From NCBI GenBank assembly GCA_947307005.1, contig CAMZHY010000155.1:1-7848 (forward strand): a DNA stretch of 7,848 nucleotides. The letters are read 5' to 3'. Below, piece by piece: positions 1-6,570 of the stretch. How positions within the stretch are numbered: the first letter of the stretch is position 1; each line of letters starts with the position of its first letter. Position numbers and translations under genes: made by a program. The stretch comes from an uncultured Planctomycetaceae bacterium. GTDB taxonomy: Bacteria; Planctomycetota; Planctomycetia; Pirellulales; Thermoguttaceae. Below the pieces are notes generated by a model. That model saw nothing but the letters and a program-made list of their open reading frames with translations. It had not been told where the DNA came from and ran no database searches.

Positions 1-2
1 AC

Positions 3-77
3 GACTTAGCGCTCGCCGAATTCTTTATCAAACGCGAGAAAAGAAAGACGGCGTTCTTTCGAACGTTAAAGATATAA
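3..77 (+). CDS. Probable 3' end of a rightward gene, truncated by the window edge
   Basis: Frame 3 is open from the window edge to a TAA at 75-77 and reads as 24 residues ending in ...AFFRTLKI, basic and partly hydrophobic. The stop lies 14 bases before the hairpin at 92-129, which is where a final gene of a rightward unit should end. The other two forward frames fit less well: frame 1 stops at 7-9, and frame 2 runs on through the hairpin into the antisense of the next gene. The fragment is too short to identify a family. Codon choice (GCG, CTC, GCC, GAA, TTC, CGC) resembles the neighbouring genes. The call rests on position and codon use only, so it is tentative. Confidence 0.35.
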   Translation, partial: DLALAEFFIKREKRKTAFFRTLKI

Positions 78-91
78 TCGAACGAAAACGC

Positions 92-129
92 AAAAGGGAC
101 CTTTCCTTCGATTCGGAAAAGTCCCCTTT
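92..129. terminator. Bidirectional intrinsic terminator between convergent genes
   Basis: An imperfect inverted repeat has an outer arm AAAAGGGAC (92-100) that pairs with GTCCCCTTT (121-129), with one bulged C. An inner arm CTTTCC (101-106) pairs with GGAAAA (115-120) apart from its outermost base pair, around an 8-base loop. T-rich sequence follows the stem on both strands: TTTCTATTTC on the plus strand, and TTTTGCGTTTTCG on the minus strand. It sits 33 bases past the stop of the leftward coiled-coil gene and 14 bases past the putative rightward stop at 77, so it could serve both. Confidence 0.75.
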
Positions 130-161
130 CTATTTCGAACAACGTCAATCGCGATTCGCGT

Positions 162-1403
162 TCAGACGGCGCGGGCAAGTTCCTCTCGCATCTGGGATAG
201 AAGTTGCTTCTGGCGACGAATCGAGTCGAGCGCCTTGCGAGAACGTTCCTCGAAGAGCCGTTCTTTTTCGTCAAGCTGTCCCTGCGTTTCGAGAAGGCGC
301 ATCGCGGCGGCGTCGCTTTCGACGCGACGGCGACGGAGTTCAGCCTCGCGGACGTTGAGCGCGGCGGAACGCTGAGAAATCTCGTCGCGCTGAGTTTGGA
401 ACGCGGCGGTCTGACGCGCGTATTCGTCCTCGCGGAGGTCCATCGCGGCGGACTTTCGCGCAAGCTCCTTGTCGCGGGCGGCTAGCGTCGCTTCATACTG
501 GGACGCCTTCGCTTCGCGGGCGGAAAGGGCGCTTTCTTTGAAGGCGAGTTCATCCTCGCGAGCCTTAAAGGACGCTTCGCGGAGGTCAAGTTGCGATTGA
601 CGAGCGTCGAGTTCGGAACCGCGTTCTTGAAGCTGACGGTTGCGCGCGGCGATCTGATCGCTTTCGGCGCGAAGTTTGCGCTGAAGTTCTTGAATCGCGG
701 CGTCGCGACGCTGAAAATCGTTCTCGCGAACTTCCGCGTCGATCGAAACGCGACTAATTCGCTGTTCGCGCTCCGCCATTTCCCGAATCTTGTCCGCGAC
801 AAGCGTCTCGCGAGATTCTAAGTCGTTCGTAATATCCGTAAGTCGCTTCTCCTGCTCTTTGAGAAACGCGACTTTTTGGTCGAGGGAATAATTTTGAGAG
901 CCGGTTTCTCGGCGAAAATCTTCCTCGCGCGCCTGTAGCGCCGCCGTCTTACTCGCAAGCTCCGCCTCGCGAGATTCAAAATCGGTGAAGATATCCGCAA
1001 GCTTCTGTTCGCGCGCCTGAAGCGCCTCCTGCTTCTTCGACAACGCTTTTTCACGTTCGTCGAAGGCGGCGTTCGTCCTTTTCACGCGTTCCTCGTCTTC
1101 GCGTCGGAGACGGTCGCGCTGGATAAACTCGTTCCCGGCAAATTGGCGCGCCGCCGCTTCAAACGCTGCGATTCTCGCGTTGAGAACGCTCTCGCGACGC
1201 TCGACGGAATCGTCCGGAGCGGGAAAATCAACGCGTTTGCGCGCCTCGGTCGCGCGTTCAAAATCGGTCTGGACGGACTGCCGAGGGATCGAATCCTCCG
1301 GGAGAGGCGGACGCGAGACCGTTTCCGACGAGGCGGAGGCGCCGACGAAGGACGTCGAAGGAGAAGACTCCGCCTTAGGCGCTGAGAATAAAGTCGTAAA
1401 CAT
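162..1403 (-). CDS. Coiled-coil protein built from 14-residue tandem repeats, function unknown
   Basis: This encodes 413 residues that I cannot assign to a named family. Residues 1-45 are rich in Ser, Pro and Thr and look disordered, and a charged stretch follows to about 113. Residues 114-362 are 17 copies of a 14-residue unit of the form (L/F/M)xxRExELxxxxAA, interrupted once by an 11-residue segment at 170-180. The remaining 50 residues are also Glu/Arg-rich and helical in character. There is no signal peptide or convincing membrane segment from this start, so a cytoplasmic rod or filament-type protein is the simplest inference. I chose the ATG at 1401-1403 because it is the only ATG before the repeats and an AGAAAGA lies about 8 bases upstream. 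A TTG at 1500-1502 would add 33 residues but lacks a good ribosome site. The gene is 173 bases downstream of purE, with no clear terminator between. Its own promoter was not identified. Confidence 0.88.
   Translation of the reverse strand: MFTTLFSAPKAESSPSTSFVGASASSETVSRPPLPEDSIPRQSVQTDFERATEARKRVDFPAPDDSVERRESVLNARIAAFEAAARQFAGNEFIQRDRLRREDEERVKRTNAAFDEREKALSKKQEALQAREQKLADIFTDFESREAELASKTAALQAREEDFRRETGSQNYSLDQKVAFLKEQEKRLTDITNDLESRETLVADKIREMAEREQRISRVSIDAEVRENDFQRRDAAIQELQRKLRAESDQIAARNRQLQERGSELDARQSQLDLREASFKAREDELAFKESALSAREAKASQYEATLAARDKELARKSAAMDLREDEYARQTAAFQTQRDEISQRSAALNVREAELRRRRVESDAAAMRLLETQGQLDEKERLFEERSRKALDSIRRQKQLLSQMREELARAV
318..1064 (-). repeat. Tandem 42-bp coding repeat (14-residue protein unit, 17 copies)
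   Basis: Aligning the protein in 14-residue rows gives units such as FESREAELASKTAA, LAARDKELARKSAA, MDLREDEYARQTAA and FKAREDELAFKESA. Position 1 is Leu, Phe, Met or Ile. Positions 4-5 are usually Arg-Glu. Position 8 is usually Leu or another hydrophobic residue. Positions 13-14 are often Ala-Ala. The rows stay in register from residue 114 to 169, shift over one 11-residue segment, then stay in register from 181 to 362. At the DNA level the copies have diverged, so this is an old protein-level repeat and not a recent satellite. Confidence 0.85.
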
Positions 1404-1576
1404 AGCGTGATCTTTCTGCCAAACAGAACCGAACAAACAAATCGCGCATACGGCGAAATCAAACTCGACGTTACAAACGCGCCGAGTCCCGTCGAAAAAC
1501 AACGGGGTTCAGTCCTTGTATCGGTCAAAAGAATCGCTGTGTTTAGAAAAACCGTTAAAATCGTTACATTCAGAAA

Positions 1577-2101
1577 TCAAGAAGTTTGGTCGTTCTTCAG
1601 ACGCTCTTGAAACGCGGCGTCTTTCGCGGCGATCTTGTCGACGAGTTTCTTTTTGAACGCGACAAGCGCGTCGGCGAGGTCGGAATCTGCGGTCGCGAGA
1701 ATCTGGACGGCGAGAATTCCCGCGTTTCGAGCGCCCCCCGAGCCGGTTCCAACGGTCGCGACGGGCACGTCGCCGGGCATCTGGACGGTCGAAAGAAGGG
1801 AGTCTAGCCCGCCCATCATGTCGGTCTTGACGGGAATCCCAATCACGGGGAGGGTCGTGTGCGACGCGACGACTCCGGCGAGGTGCGCCGCGCCCCCGGC
1901 GGCGGCGATAATAACGCCGAGTCCTCGCGAGCGCGCGGTCGACGCGTAGTCGAGAACCGCGTCGGGCGTTCGGTGCGCGCTCATCACATGAATCTCGTAG
2001 CCGACGCCAAACTCGTCGAGAGCCTTGGCGACGCCATTAATCTTATCCCAGTCGCTGTCGCTTCCCATAACGATTCCAACGCGCGTTTTCTTATCCGACA
2101 T
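1577..2101 (-). CDS. purE: 5-(carboxyamino)imidazole ribonucleotide mutase (PurE, class I)
   Basis: PurE converts N5-CAIR to CAIR in de novo purine synthesis in the cytoplasm; class I enzymes act after the ATP-dependent carboxylase PurK. The 174-residue product has the usual family length. Visible hallmarks are the nucleotide-binding GSDSD near residues 13-17, SAHRTP at 41-46 with the catalytic His43, AAAGGAAHLAGVVASHT at 66-82, GIPV at 88-91, and the active-site loop SLLSTVQMPG at 101-110. The Arg in SAHRTP favours class I over the animal-type class II, which typically has Lys there. The Asp at 111 (PGDVPVATV) replaces the more usual Gly. The start at 2099-2101 is fixed by a GGGAGAG immediately upstream and by homology beginning within a few residues; the upstream in-frame extension has no family similarity. 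No purK lies within the window. The gene faces away from the secreted glycosidase-like gene and has its own promoter candidate at 2209-2236. Confidence 0.96.
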   Translation of the reverse strand: MSDKKTRVGIVMGSDSDWDKINGVAKALDEFGVGYEIHVMSAHRTPDAVLDYASTARSRGLGVIIAAAGGAAHLAGVVASHTTLPVIGIPVKTDMMGGLDSLLSTVQMPGDVPVATVGTGSGGARNAGILAVQILATADSDLADALVAFKKKLVDKIAAKDAAFQERLKNDQTS

Positions 2102-2105
2102 TTTT

Positions 2106-2112
2106 CTCTCCC
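2106..2112 (-). promoter_or_regulatory. Ribosome binding site of purE
   Basis: The minus strand reads GGGAGAG followed by AAAA and then the ATG. The GGAG core is 6 bases from the start codon. This supports the ATG at 2099-2101 over the in-frame upstream starts. Confidence 0.8.
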
Positions 2113-2208
2113 GCGACCCGTCCGTCGCCGCAAGGTTTTCGTAGTTTCGTTTTCCGTTCAGTCGTCGCGGCGCCAAAGACGCGAACGCCGACAAAACGCC
2201 TTTCCGCC

Positions 2209-2236
2209 ATTCTATCAAAGGACCGCGACGTTGCAA
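2209..2236 (-). promoter_or_regulatory. Candidate sigma-70-type promoter for purE
   Basis: On the minus strand TTGCAA (2231-2236) is followed by a 16-base spacer and TAGAAT (2209-2214). The -10 box matches the TATAAT consensus at five of six positions and the -35 box matches TTGACA at four of six. Transcription would start near 2202 and give a leader of about 100 bases. I saw no obvious PurR-like operator or purine riboswitch in that leader. Confidence 0.45.
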
Positions 2237-2261
2237 GCAAGCGCGACTCGCCGCAACCGAC

Positions 2262-2290
2262 TTGAAACCTCAATTTAGCGGCGTTAAAAT
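2262..2290 (+). promoter_or_regulatory. Candidate sigma-70-type promoter for the secreted glycosidase-like gene
   Basis: TTGAAA (2262-2267), a 17-base spacer and TAAAAT (2285-2290) match the vegetative consensus at five of six positions in each box, with the optimal spacing. Transcription would start near 2297, leaving a leader of about 50 bases before the ATG at 2349. It lies back to back with the purE promoter, with the two -35 boxes 25 bases apart. Confidence 0.6.
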
Positions 2291-2334
2291 GACGCTGCGG
2301 ACGATGCGTCCGAATTGTTTGGTCGTTTTTTCAC

Positions 2335-2340
2335 GAGGAG
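2335..2340 (+). promoter_or_regulatory. Ribosome binding site deciding the start of the secreted protein
   Basis: GAGGAG ends 8 bases before the ATG at 2349-2351. Translation from there begins directly with a signal peptide. The longer in-frame reading from the TTG at 2262 would place 29 unrelated residues ahead of the signal peptide and overlaps the promoter. Confidence 0.85.
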
Positions 2341-2348
2341 AGCCAGCT

Positions 2349-4694
2349 ATGAGGTCAAATATTTCCTTTCGCCGCGCAGGGCGGTTTCTAAGCGCGACGG
2401 TCGTCGCGGCGCTGTTCGCCGTAGGGAGCGCAAACTGCGCCGAACCGCAATGGATTTTCAACAACGGTCCCGACGTGCAACGAACCGACGTCGGTCAGGG
2501 ACGCGTCGTCTCGGAATTTGGACTCTTTAACATCATTCCGACGGGTTCCGACCTCACGTGCAAAGTGCGGATGACCAAGGAGGAAACGTTCGATTCCGCA
2601 GAGTATCCTTTCTTCGCTCTGCGTTACAAGGCGACGACGAAGCAGAAAATCGGCGGAATTTTCTTCACGAACGACGGCGAGTTAACGAATCTCTCCGACA
2701 AGAGTTTTTCTCCTTTCGATATCGTCGGCGACGGCGAATGGCGCGACGTCGTGATGGACATGAGGAAATGCAAACACGGAAACTGGAAGGGCGCGATCAC
2801 GTCGTTCCGGCTTGATCCGACCAATCCTAGCGACGTCGAATCGACGATCTCCGTTTCGCGCGTGGGATTCTTCAAAACGGAAGCCGACGCCAAAGCGTTC
2901 CTCGCCGACGCAAACGACGAACCTGATCTTTCGCTGGAAACAACGCTCGCAAACGCAATGTGCCTCTGTCGGCTCCCCGGCGGCGTCGTCGCGCCCGGCT
3001 TTGACGAAACCGACTACGTTCTCGATCCGGACGAAACGCTAAAAACCGCCGCCCAACCGATTGGAGACGACGTCTCGTTCGTCGTCGCCTCAGGGAACGA
3101 AGTCGCGCCGCTGTCCAGCGTCACGTCGCAGGGCTTTGCGACGTACTCCGTCGTAAAGGCGGGAAAATGGAGACTCTCCCCCGTAAAGGTTCGCGCGGCG
3201 GATATTCGAGAAACTGACGCGACGAAGGACGTCGTCTTCGTTCTCGCGCGCCAACTTATGACGACCGACGCGTCGGGCGCGTTCCGTCCTAAGGACAAGG
3301 CGACTCCAGAGGACGCGGCGCGCGTTTCGGAAGCGCTCGCGCCTTACAAAAACAGCGCGACGCTCGGCGAAAGGATCGAACGGTTTGAACAAGAGTTCGC
3401 CAGCGCGCAGAAGAACGGTCTTTCCCGCGAGGACGCCGCCAAAATCATCGCCGAAGGAGTTCGAACGATTCTCGGAGTCTCCGTCGCGTCCCCCTACCCC
3501 GCCGAATACTTTACCCGCGACCGTCTCCGAATCGGCGCCTGGGGCAACTTCCGCGCGGACGACTTCGACGAAGAATACATGAAAACGTACGCGGATTGCG
3601 GGTTCGATTTCCTTCTCGCTTTCGTATCCAAACCGACGAACGAACTGCTGGCGCTCTGCGACAAATACGGAGTCGAGGCGACGGTCAACGACGGCTCGTT
3701 CCGCAACCCGACCGACGGAATCCGCGAATACTGCGATCATCCGAGCTTCACCGGCTGCTACGTCGTCGACGAGCCCGGTTCCGACGATTACGACAAGCTC
3801 GCGGCGCTGTGCAACGCCTACGAAAAGCAGACGGGCAAACGCGCGTATGTGAATTTGCTCCCAATGTACGCGAACGCCGCGCAACTTAAATACGGCGCGG
3901 GCGCGGCGGCGATTGAATACTACGATCCCGATCCCGACCTCTTCCGAAAATATTGCGCCTCGTTCTGTGAAAAATTCGACACGGACTATATTTGCACCGA
4001 CATTTACCCCTTCAACTGGATCGACGGTAAAAAAGTAACGTACCCCGATTACGCCGAATCGATCAACATAATCGCGTCGGTCGCGCGGGAATACGATCGC
4101 GATTTCTGGTGCTACATTCAGACGTTCGGATGGATTAAGAGCAAGAGAACGCCAAACGAAGAAGAGTTCCGTTGGCAGTGCTATTCGATGCTCTCCTTCG
4201 GATGCAAGACGATCCTATGCTGGACGTACGCGGGCTACAATCCGGACTTTCCGTCCCTCGTGGACACGGAAAGCCGCAAGACTCCCGCGTGGTACGACGC
4301 GCGCGCCGTATTCCAAGAATTGCGCCGTCTTTCCGACGTCTACGTCCAATACAAGAATCTCGGCGCATTCTCGCATAACTGCTCCGACAAGACGCCTTAT
4401 TTGAAGTTCTCGAACGAATACCGCGAATTCGACGCGATTCAAGAGATTGACTGTCCAGATCCGCTCCTTATCGGATGCTTTGAGAATAAAACGGACTCAA
4501 AACGGAAAGCGTTCACGCTCGTCAACATGACCGAATTTCAGGACGCGGTCGGGACGACCGTTCGCATGAAACTTGACGCAAAAAAGGTCGTCGTCTGGCA
4601 ACGCGGCGTCCCAATGGAAATCGCGCCCAACGCCGACGGCTGGTATGAATTCTATCTCGGGACGGGCGAAGGCGTCTTTGTCACGCTCGACTGA
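2349..4694 (+). CDS. Secreted multidomain glycoside hydrolase-like protein (TIM-barrel core)
   Basis: This encodes 781 residues. Residues 1-31 are a signal peptide: basic start (RRAGRF), hydrophobic core (ATVVAALFAV), and probable signal peptidase I cleavage around SANCA. The residue before the Cys is Asn, so a lipoprotein site is unlikely. Residues about 32-188 look like a carbohydrate-binding-type beta-sandwich ending in VSRVGFF and TEADAKAF. A second beta-rich region covers about 195-300, then a helical linker. Residues about 390-665 read as a TIM barrel resembling clan GH-A and beta-galactosidase-like proteins. Strand-end motifs are GAWGNF, VVDEPG (472-477, candidate acid/base Glu475), AYVNLLPMY, YICTDIYPF (547-555), FWCYIQTFGW (586-595) and ILCWTYAGY. 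The last ~110 residues resemble the C-terminal beta domain of such enzymes. Substrate and exact GH family are not recognisable. Where clan A enzymes place the nucleophile Glu on strand 7 there is Gln591, so activity is uncertain. The mature chain has 19 cysteines, many for an exported protein. It has its own promoter and terminator and appears monocistronic. Confidence 0.85.
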   Translation: MRSNISFRRAGRFLSATVVAALFAVGSANCAEPQWIFNNGPDVQRTDVGQGRVVSEFGLFNIIPTGSDLTCKVRMTKEETFDSAEYPFFALRYKATTKQKIGGIFFTNDGELTNLSDKSFSPFDIVGDGEWRDVVMDMRKCKHGNWKGAITSFRLDPTNPSDVESTISVSRVGFFKTEADAKAFLADANDEPDLSLETTLANAMCLCRLPGGVVAPGFDETDYVLDPDETLKTAAQPIGDDVSFVVASGNEVAPLSSVTSQGFATYSVVKAGKWRLSPVKVRAADIRETDATKDVVFVLARQLMTTDASGAFRPKDKATPEDAARVSEALAPYKNSATLGERIERFEQEFASAQKNGLSREDAAKIIAEGVRTILGVSVASPYPAEYFTRDRLRIGAWGNFRADDFDEEYMKTYADCGFDFLLAFVSKPTNELLALCDKYGVEATVNDGSFRNPTDGIREYCDHPSFTGCYVVDEPGSDDYDKLAALCNAYEKQTGKRAYVNLLPMYANAAQLKYGAGAAAIEYYDPDPDLFRKYCASFCEKFDTDYICTDIYPFNWIDGKKVTYPDYAESINIIASVAREYDRDFWCYIQTFGWIKSKRTPNEEEFRWQCYSMLSFGCKTILCWTYAGYNPDFPSLVDTESRKTPAWYDARAVFQELRRLSDVYVQYKNLGAFSHNCSDKTPYLKFSNEYREFDAIQEIDCPDPLLIGCFENKTDSKRKAFTLVNMTEFQDAVGTTVRMKLDAKKVVVWQRGVPMEIAPNADGWYEFYLGTGEGVFVTLD

Positions 4695-4728
4695 CGGCAT
4701 TTCCTTCAATACGCCGTAAGCAAAGAAA

Positions 4729-4762
4729 AAAGCCGAACGTTTCGCGCAGAACGTTCGGCTTT
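4729..4762. terminator. Bidirectional intrinsic terminator, perfect 13-bp stem
   Basis: AAAGCCGAACGTT (4729-4741) and AACGTTCGGCTTT (4750-4762) are exact reverse complements around an 8-base loop. The plus strand continues TTTCTTCATTT after the stem, and the minus strand continues TTTTTTCTTTG. It lies 34 bases after the stop of the rightward secreted-protein gene and 38 bases after the stop of leftward glnS, so one hairpin serves both convergent genes. Confidence 0.93.
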
Positions 4763-4800
4763 CTTCATTTCGTCACAACTCGGCGACGGGTCTGAAAAAA

Positions 4801-6519
4801 CTACTCATTCGCAATCTTCGCCCAAGAATCGCGCAAGGAAACGACGCGGTTAAAAACGGGCTTCTCCGGGGTCGCCGTCTTGTCGAGCGCGAAGTATCCG
4901 ACGCGCTCAAATTGGTATCGTTCGTCGATCGTCGCGTCGGCGAGGGACGGTTCGAATTTGGCGCCCTCGACAATCTTGAGCGAATCGGGGTTGAGATAGT
5001 CTTTATAATCGCCGACGTTGTTCGGATCGTCCGGATTCTCAACGTTGAAAAGGCGGTCGTAAAGACGAACCTGCCCGTCGACGGCGGAATTCGCGTCGAC
5101 CCAGTGGATCGTTCCAAGAACTTTGCGCCCGTCGGGACTCTGCCCCCCGCGAGACTCGGGGTTGTAATCGCAATGCACCTCGACGACGTTTCCGTCGGCG
5201 TCTTTCACGCAATTCTTACACGTGACGTAGTACGCGTATCGGAGTCGAACCTCGCGTCCCGGCGACAGGCGGCGATATTTCTTCGGCGCCTCCTCCATGA
5301 AGTCTTCGCGCTCGATGTAGAGCGTCTTCGAAAACGGGACTTCGCGCGTTCCGTCGGCTTCGTTTTCAGGATTATTGATTGCGACAAGCGTCTCTCTTTT
5401 ATCGTCGGGGTAGTTGTCGATTACGAGCTTGATCGGATCGAGAACCGCCATTCGACGCTGCGCGTCGCGGTTGAGAACCTCGCGGACGCTGTTTTCAAGG
5501 ACGGTCGCGTCGATCGTGCTGTTGAACTTCGCGACGCCGATCGTCTGGCAGAAAAGGCGCAGCGCCTCGGGGGTGTAACCTCGGCGACGCAGACCGCAAA
5601 TCGTCGGCATTCGGGGATCGTCCCAACCTTCGACGTAATTATTTTTAACAAGTTCGAGAAGCTTGCGCTTGCTCATCACCGTATACGTCAAATTCAGGCG
5701 CGCGAATTCAATCTGCTGCGGGTGGTAGACGCCAAGCTGATCGAGGAACCAGTCGTAAAGGGGACGGTGCTGTTCAAACTCAAGCGTGCAGATCGAATGC
5801 GTAATCCCTTCGATCGAGTCCTCCAGTCCGTGCGCCCAGTCGTACATCGGGTAAATATGCCACTTGTTCCCCTGACGATGGTGCGAGGCGGCGACGATGC
5901 GGTACATGACGGGATCGCGAAGGTTAAAGTTCGGCGACGCCATGTCGATTTTAGCGCGCAGCGTCTTGGATCCTTCGGGGAACTCGCCGTCGCGCATGCG
6001 CTGAAAGAGGTCGAGATTCTCTTCGACGGAACGGTCGCGCCACGGACTGGGAGTTCCGGGAATCGCGGGGGTTCCGCGCGTTTCGCGAATCTGTTCGGGG
6101 GTTAGATCGCAGACGTACGCCTTCCCCTTCTTAATAAGCTGGACGGCGTATTCGTACATTTGATCGAAGTAATCGGACGCGAAGAAGAGTCGGTCTTCCC
6201 AGTCGGCGCCGAGCCATTTAACGTCTTCTTTGATCGATTCGACGTACTCCACCTCTTCCTTCGACGGGTTCGTGTCGTCGAAACGCAAATTGAAGAGACC
6301 GCCGAACTCTTTCGCCATACCGGAGTTGAGGATGATCGACTTCGCGTGTCCGATATGAAGGTATCCGTTCGGCTCGGGGGGAAAACGCGTATGGACGCGA
6401 CCGCCGAAGCGTCCCGTCTCGAGGTCGTTCGTGATAATCTGTTCAATGAAGTGGAGCGAACGCGACGACGTCTCTTCCGGCTGATTTTCATGATTGACGT
6501 TGACGTCAGAATTCGACAT
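4801..6519 (-). CDS. glnS: Glutaminyl-tRNA synthetase
   Basis: This class I aminoacyl-tRNA synthetase attaches glutamine to tRNA-Gln in the cytoplasm using ATP. The product is 572 residues, close to the 554 of the E. coli enzyme, with a slightly longer polar N-terminus. Near-identical family blocks are visible. PPEPNGYLHIGHAKS carries the HIGH signature at about 55-58. LRFDDTNPSKEE and LTPEQIRE lie in the catalytic fold. GITHSICTLEF follows, then EYTVMSKRKL-type sequence (TVMSKRKL, 280-287) as the KMSKS equivalent, and EGWDDPRMPT. The C-terminal half holds the two beta-barrel anticodon-binding domains, including DGRKVLGTIHWV and VRLYDRLF, ending in LRDSWAKI. The ATG at 6517-6519 is preceded by AGGA 8 bases upstream; the in-frame TTG at 6535-6537 has no such site. 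It starts 51 bases after the methyltransferase gene with no terminator between, so the two are probably co-transcribed. Its presence implies direct glutaminylation of tRNA-Gln and not only the GatCAB transamidation route. Confidence 0.98.
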   Translation of the reverse strand: MSNSDVNVNHENQPEETSSRSLHFIEQIITNDLETGRFGGRVHTRFPPEPNGYLHIGHAKSIILNSGMAKEFGGLFNLRFDDTNPSKEEVEYVESIKEDVKWLGADWEDRLFFASDYFDQMYEYAVQLIKKGKAYVCDLTPEQIRETRGTPAIPGTPSPWRDRSVEENLDLFQRMRDGEFPEGSKTLRAKIDMASPNFNLRDPVMYRIVAASHHRQGNKWHIYPMYDWAHGLEDSIEGITHSICTLEFEQHRPLYDWFLDQLGVYHPQQIEFARLNLTYTVMSKRKLLELVKNNYVEGWDDPRMPTICGLRRRGYTPEALRLFCQTIGVAKFNSTIDATVLENSVREVLNRDAQRRMAVLDPIKLVIDNYPDDKRETLVAINNPENEADGTREVPFSKTLYIEREDFMEEAPKKYRRLSPGREVRLRYAYYVTCKNCVKDADGNVVEVHCDYNPESRGGQSPDGRKVLGTIHWVDANSAVDGQVRLYDRLFNVENPDDPNNVGDYKDYLNPDSLKIVEGAKFEPSLADATIDERYQFERVGYFALDKTATPEKPVFNRVVSLRDSWAKIANE

Positions 6520-6570
6520 GGGAGTAATCCTATGCAACGGTATAAGTTAGGGGGGAAAAACTAAAATTCG

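Noticed and set aside
318..1064. The periodic tract considered as a DNA satellite, VNTR or CRISPR-like array
   Set aside because: The 42-base period is conserved only at the protein level. The DNA copies are diverged, there are no identical repeats with unique spacers, and the reading frame is intact throughout.
1487..1505. A small inverted repeat (CCCGT / ACGGG) between purE and the coiled-coil gene, considered as a purE terminator
   Set aside because: It has only five base pairs around a 9-base loop and no T tract follows on the minus strand, so termination is not supported.
1404..1576. A possible TTGACC -35 box near 1530 upstream of the coiled-coil gene
   Set aside because: At 16-18 bases downstream there is no reasonable TATAAT match, so I do not call a promoter.
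2102..2236. An N-terminal extension of PurE by 45 residues
   Set aside because: The extension is basic and unlike any PurE N-terminus. A good Shine-Dalgarno site sits just before the internal ATG at 2101, and the leftward -10 box lies inside the extension.
1859..2278. A rightward frame of 139 codons opposite purE and the divergent promoter region
   Set aside because: It is antisense to conserved PurE blocks over half its length, and its Arg-rich translation resembles no protein family. It also runs through both promoter candidates.
3090..3884. A 264-codon leftward open frame opposite the secreted glycosidase-like gene
   Set aside because: The composition is that of an antisense shadow (runs of RVG, RRR, FAE), with no domain or credible ribosome site. 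The opposite strand encodes a coherent signal-peptide protein.
4912..6105. A 397-codon rightward open frame opposite glnS
   Set aside because: It lies entirely antisense to an unmistakable GlnRS. Its product is Arg/Val/Asp-rich in the manner of reverse-complemented GC-biased codons, and it has no recognisable domain. The bias of the real gene explains the openness.
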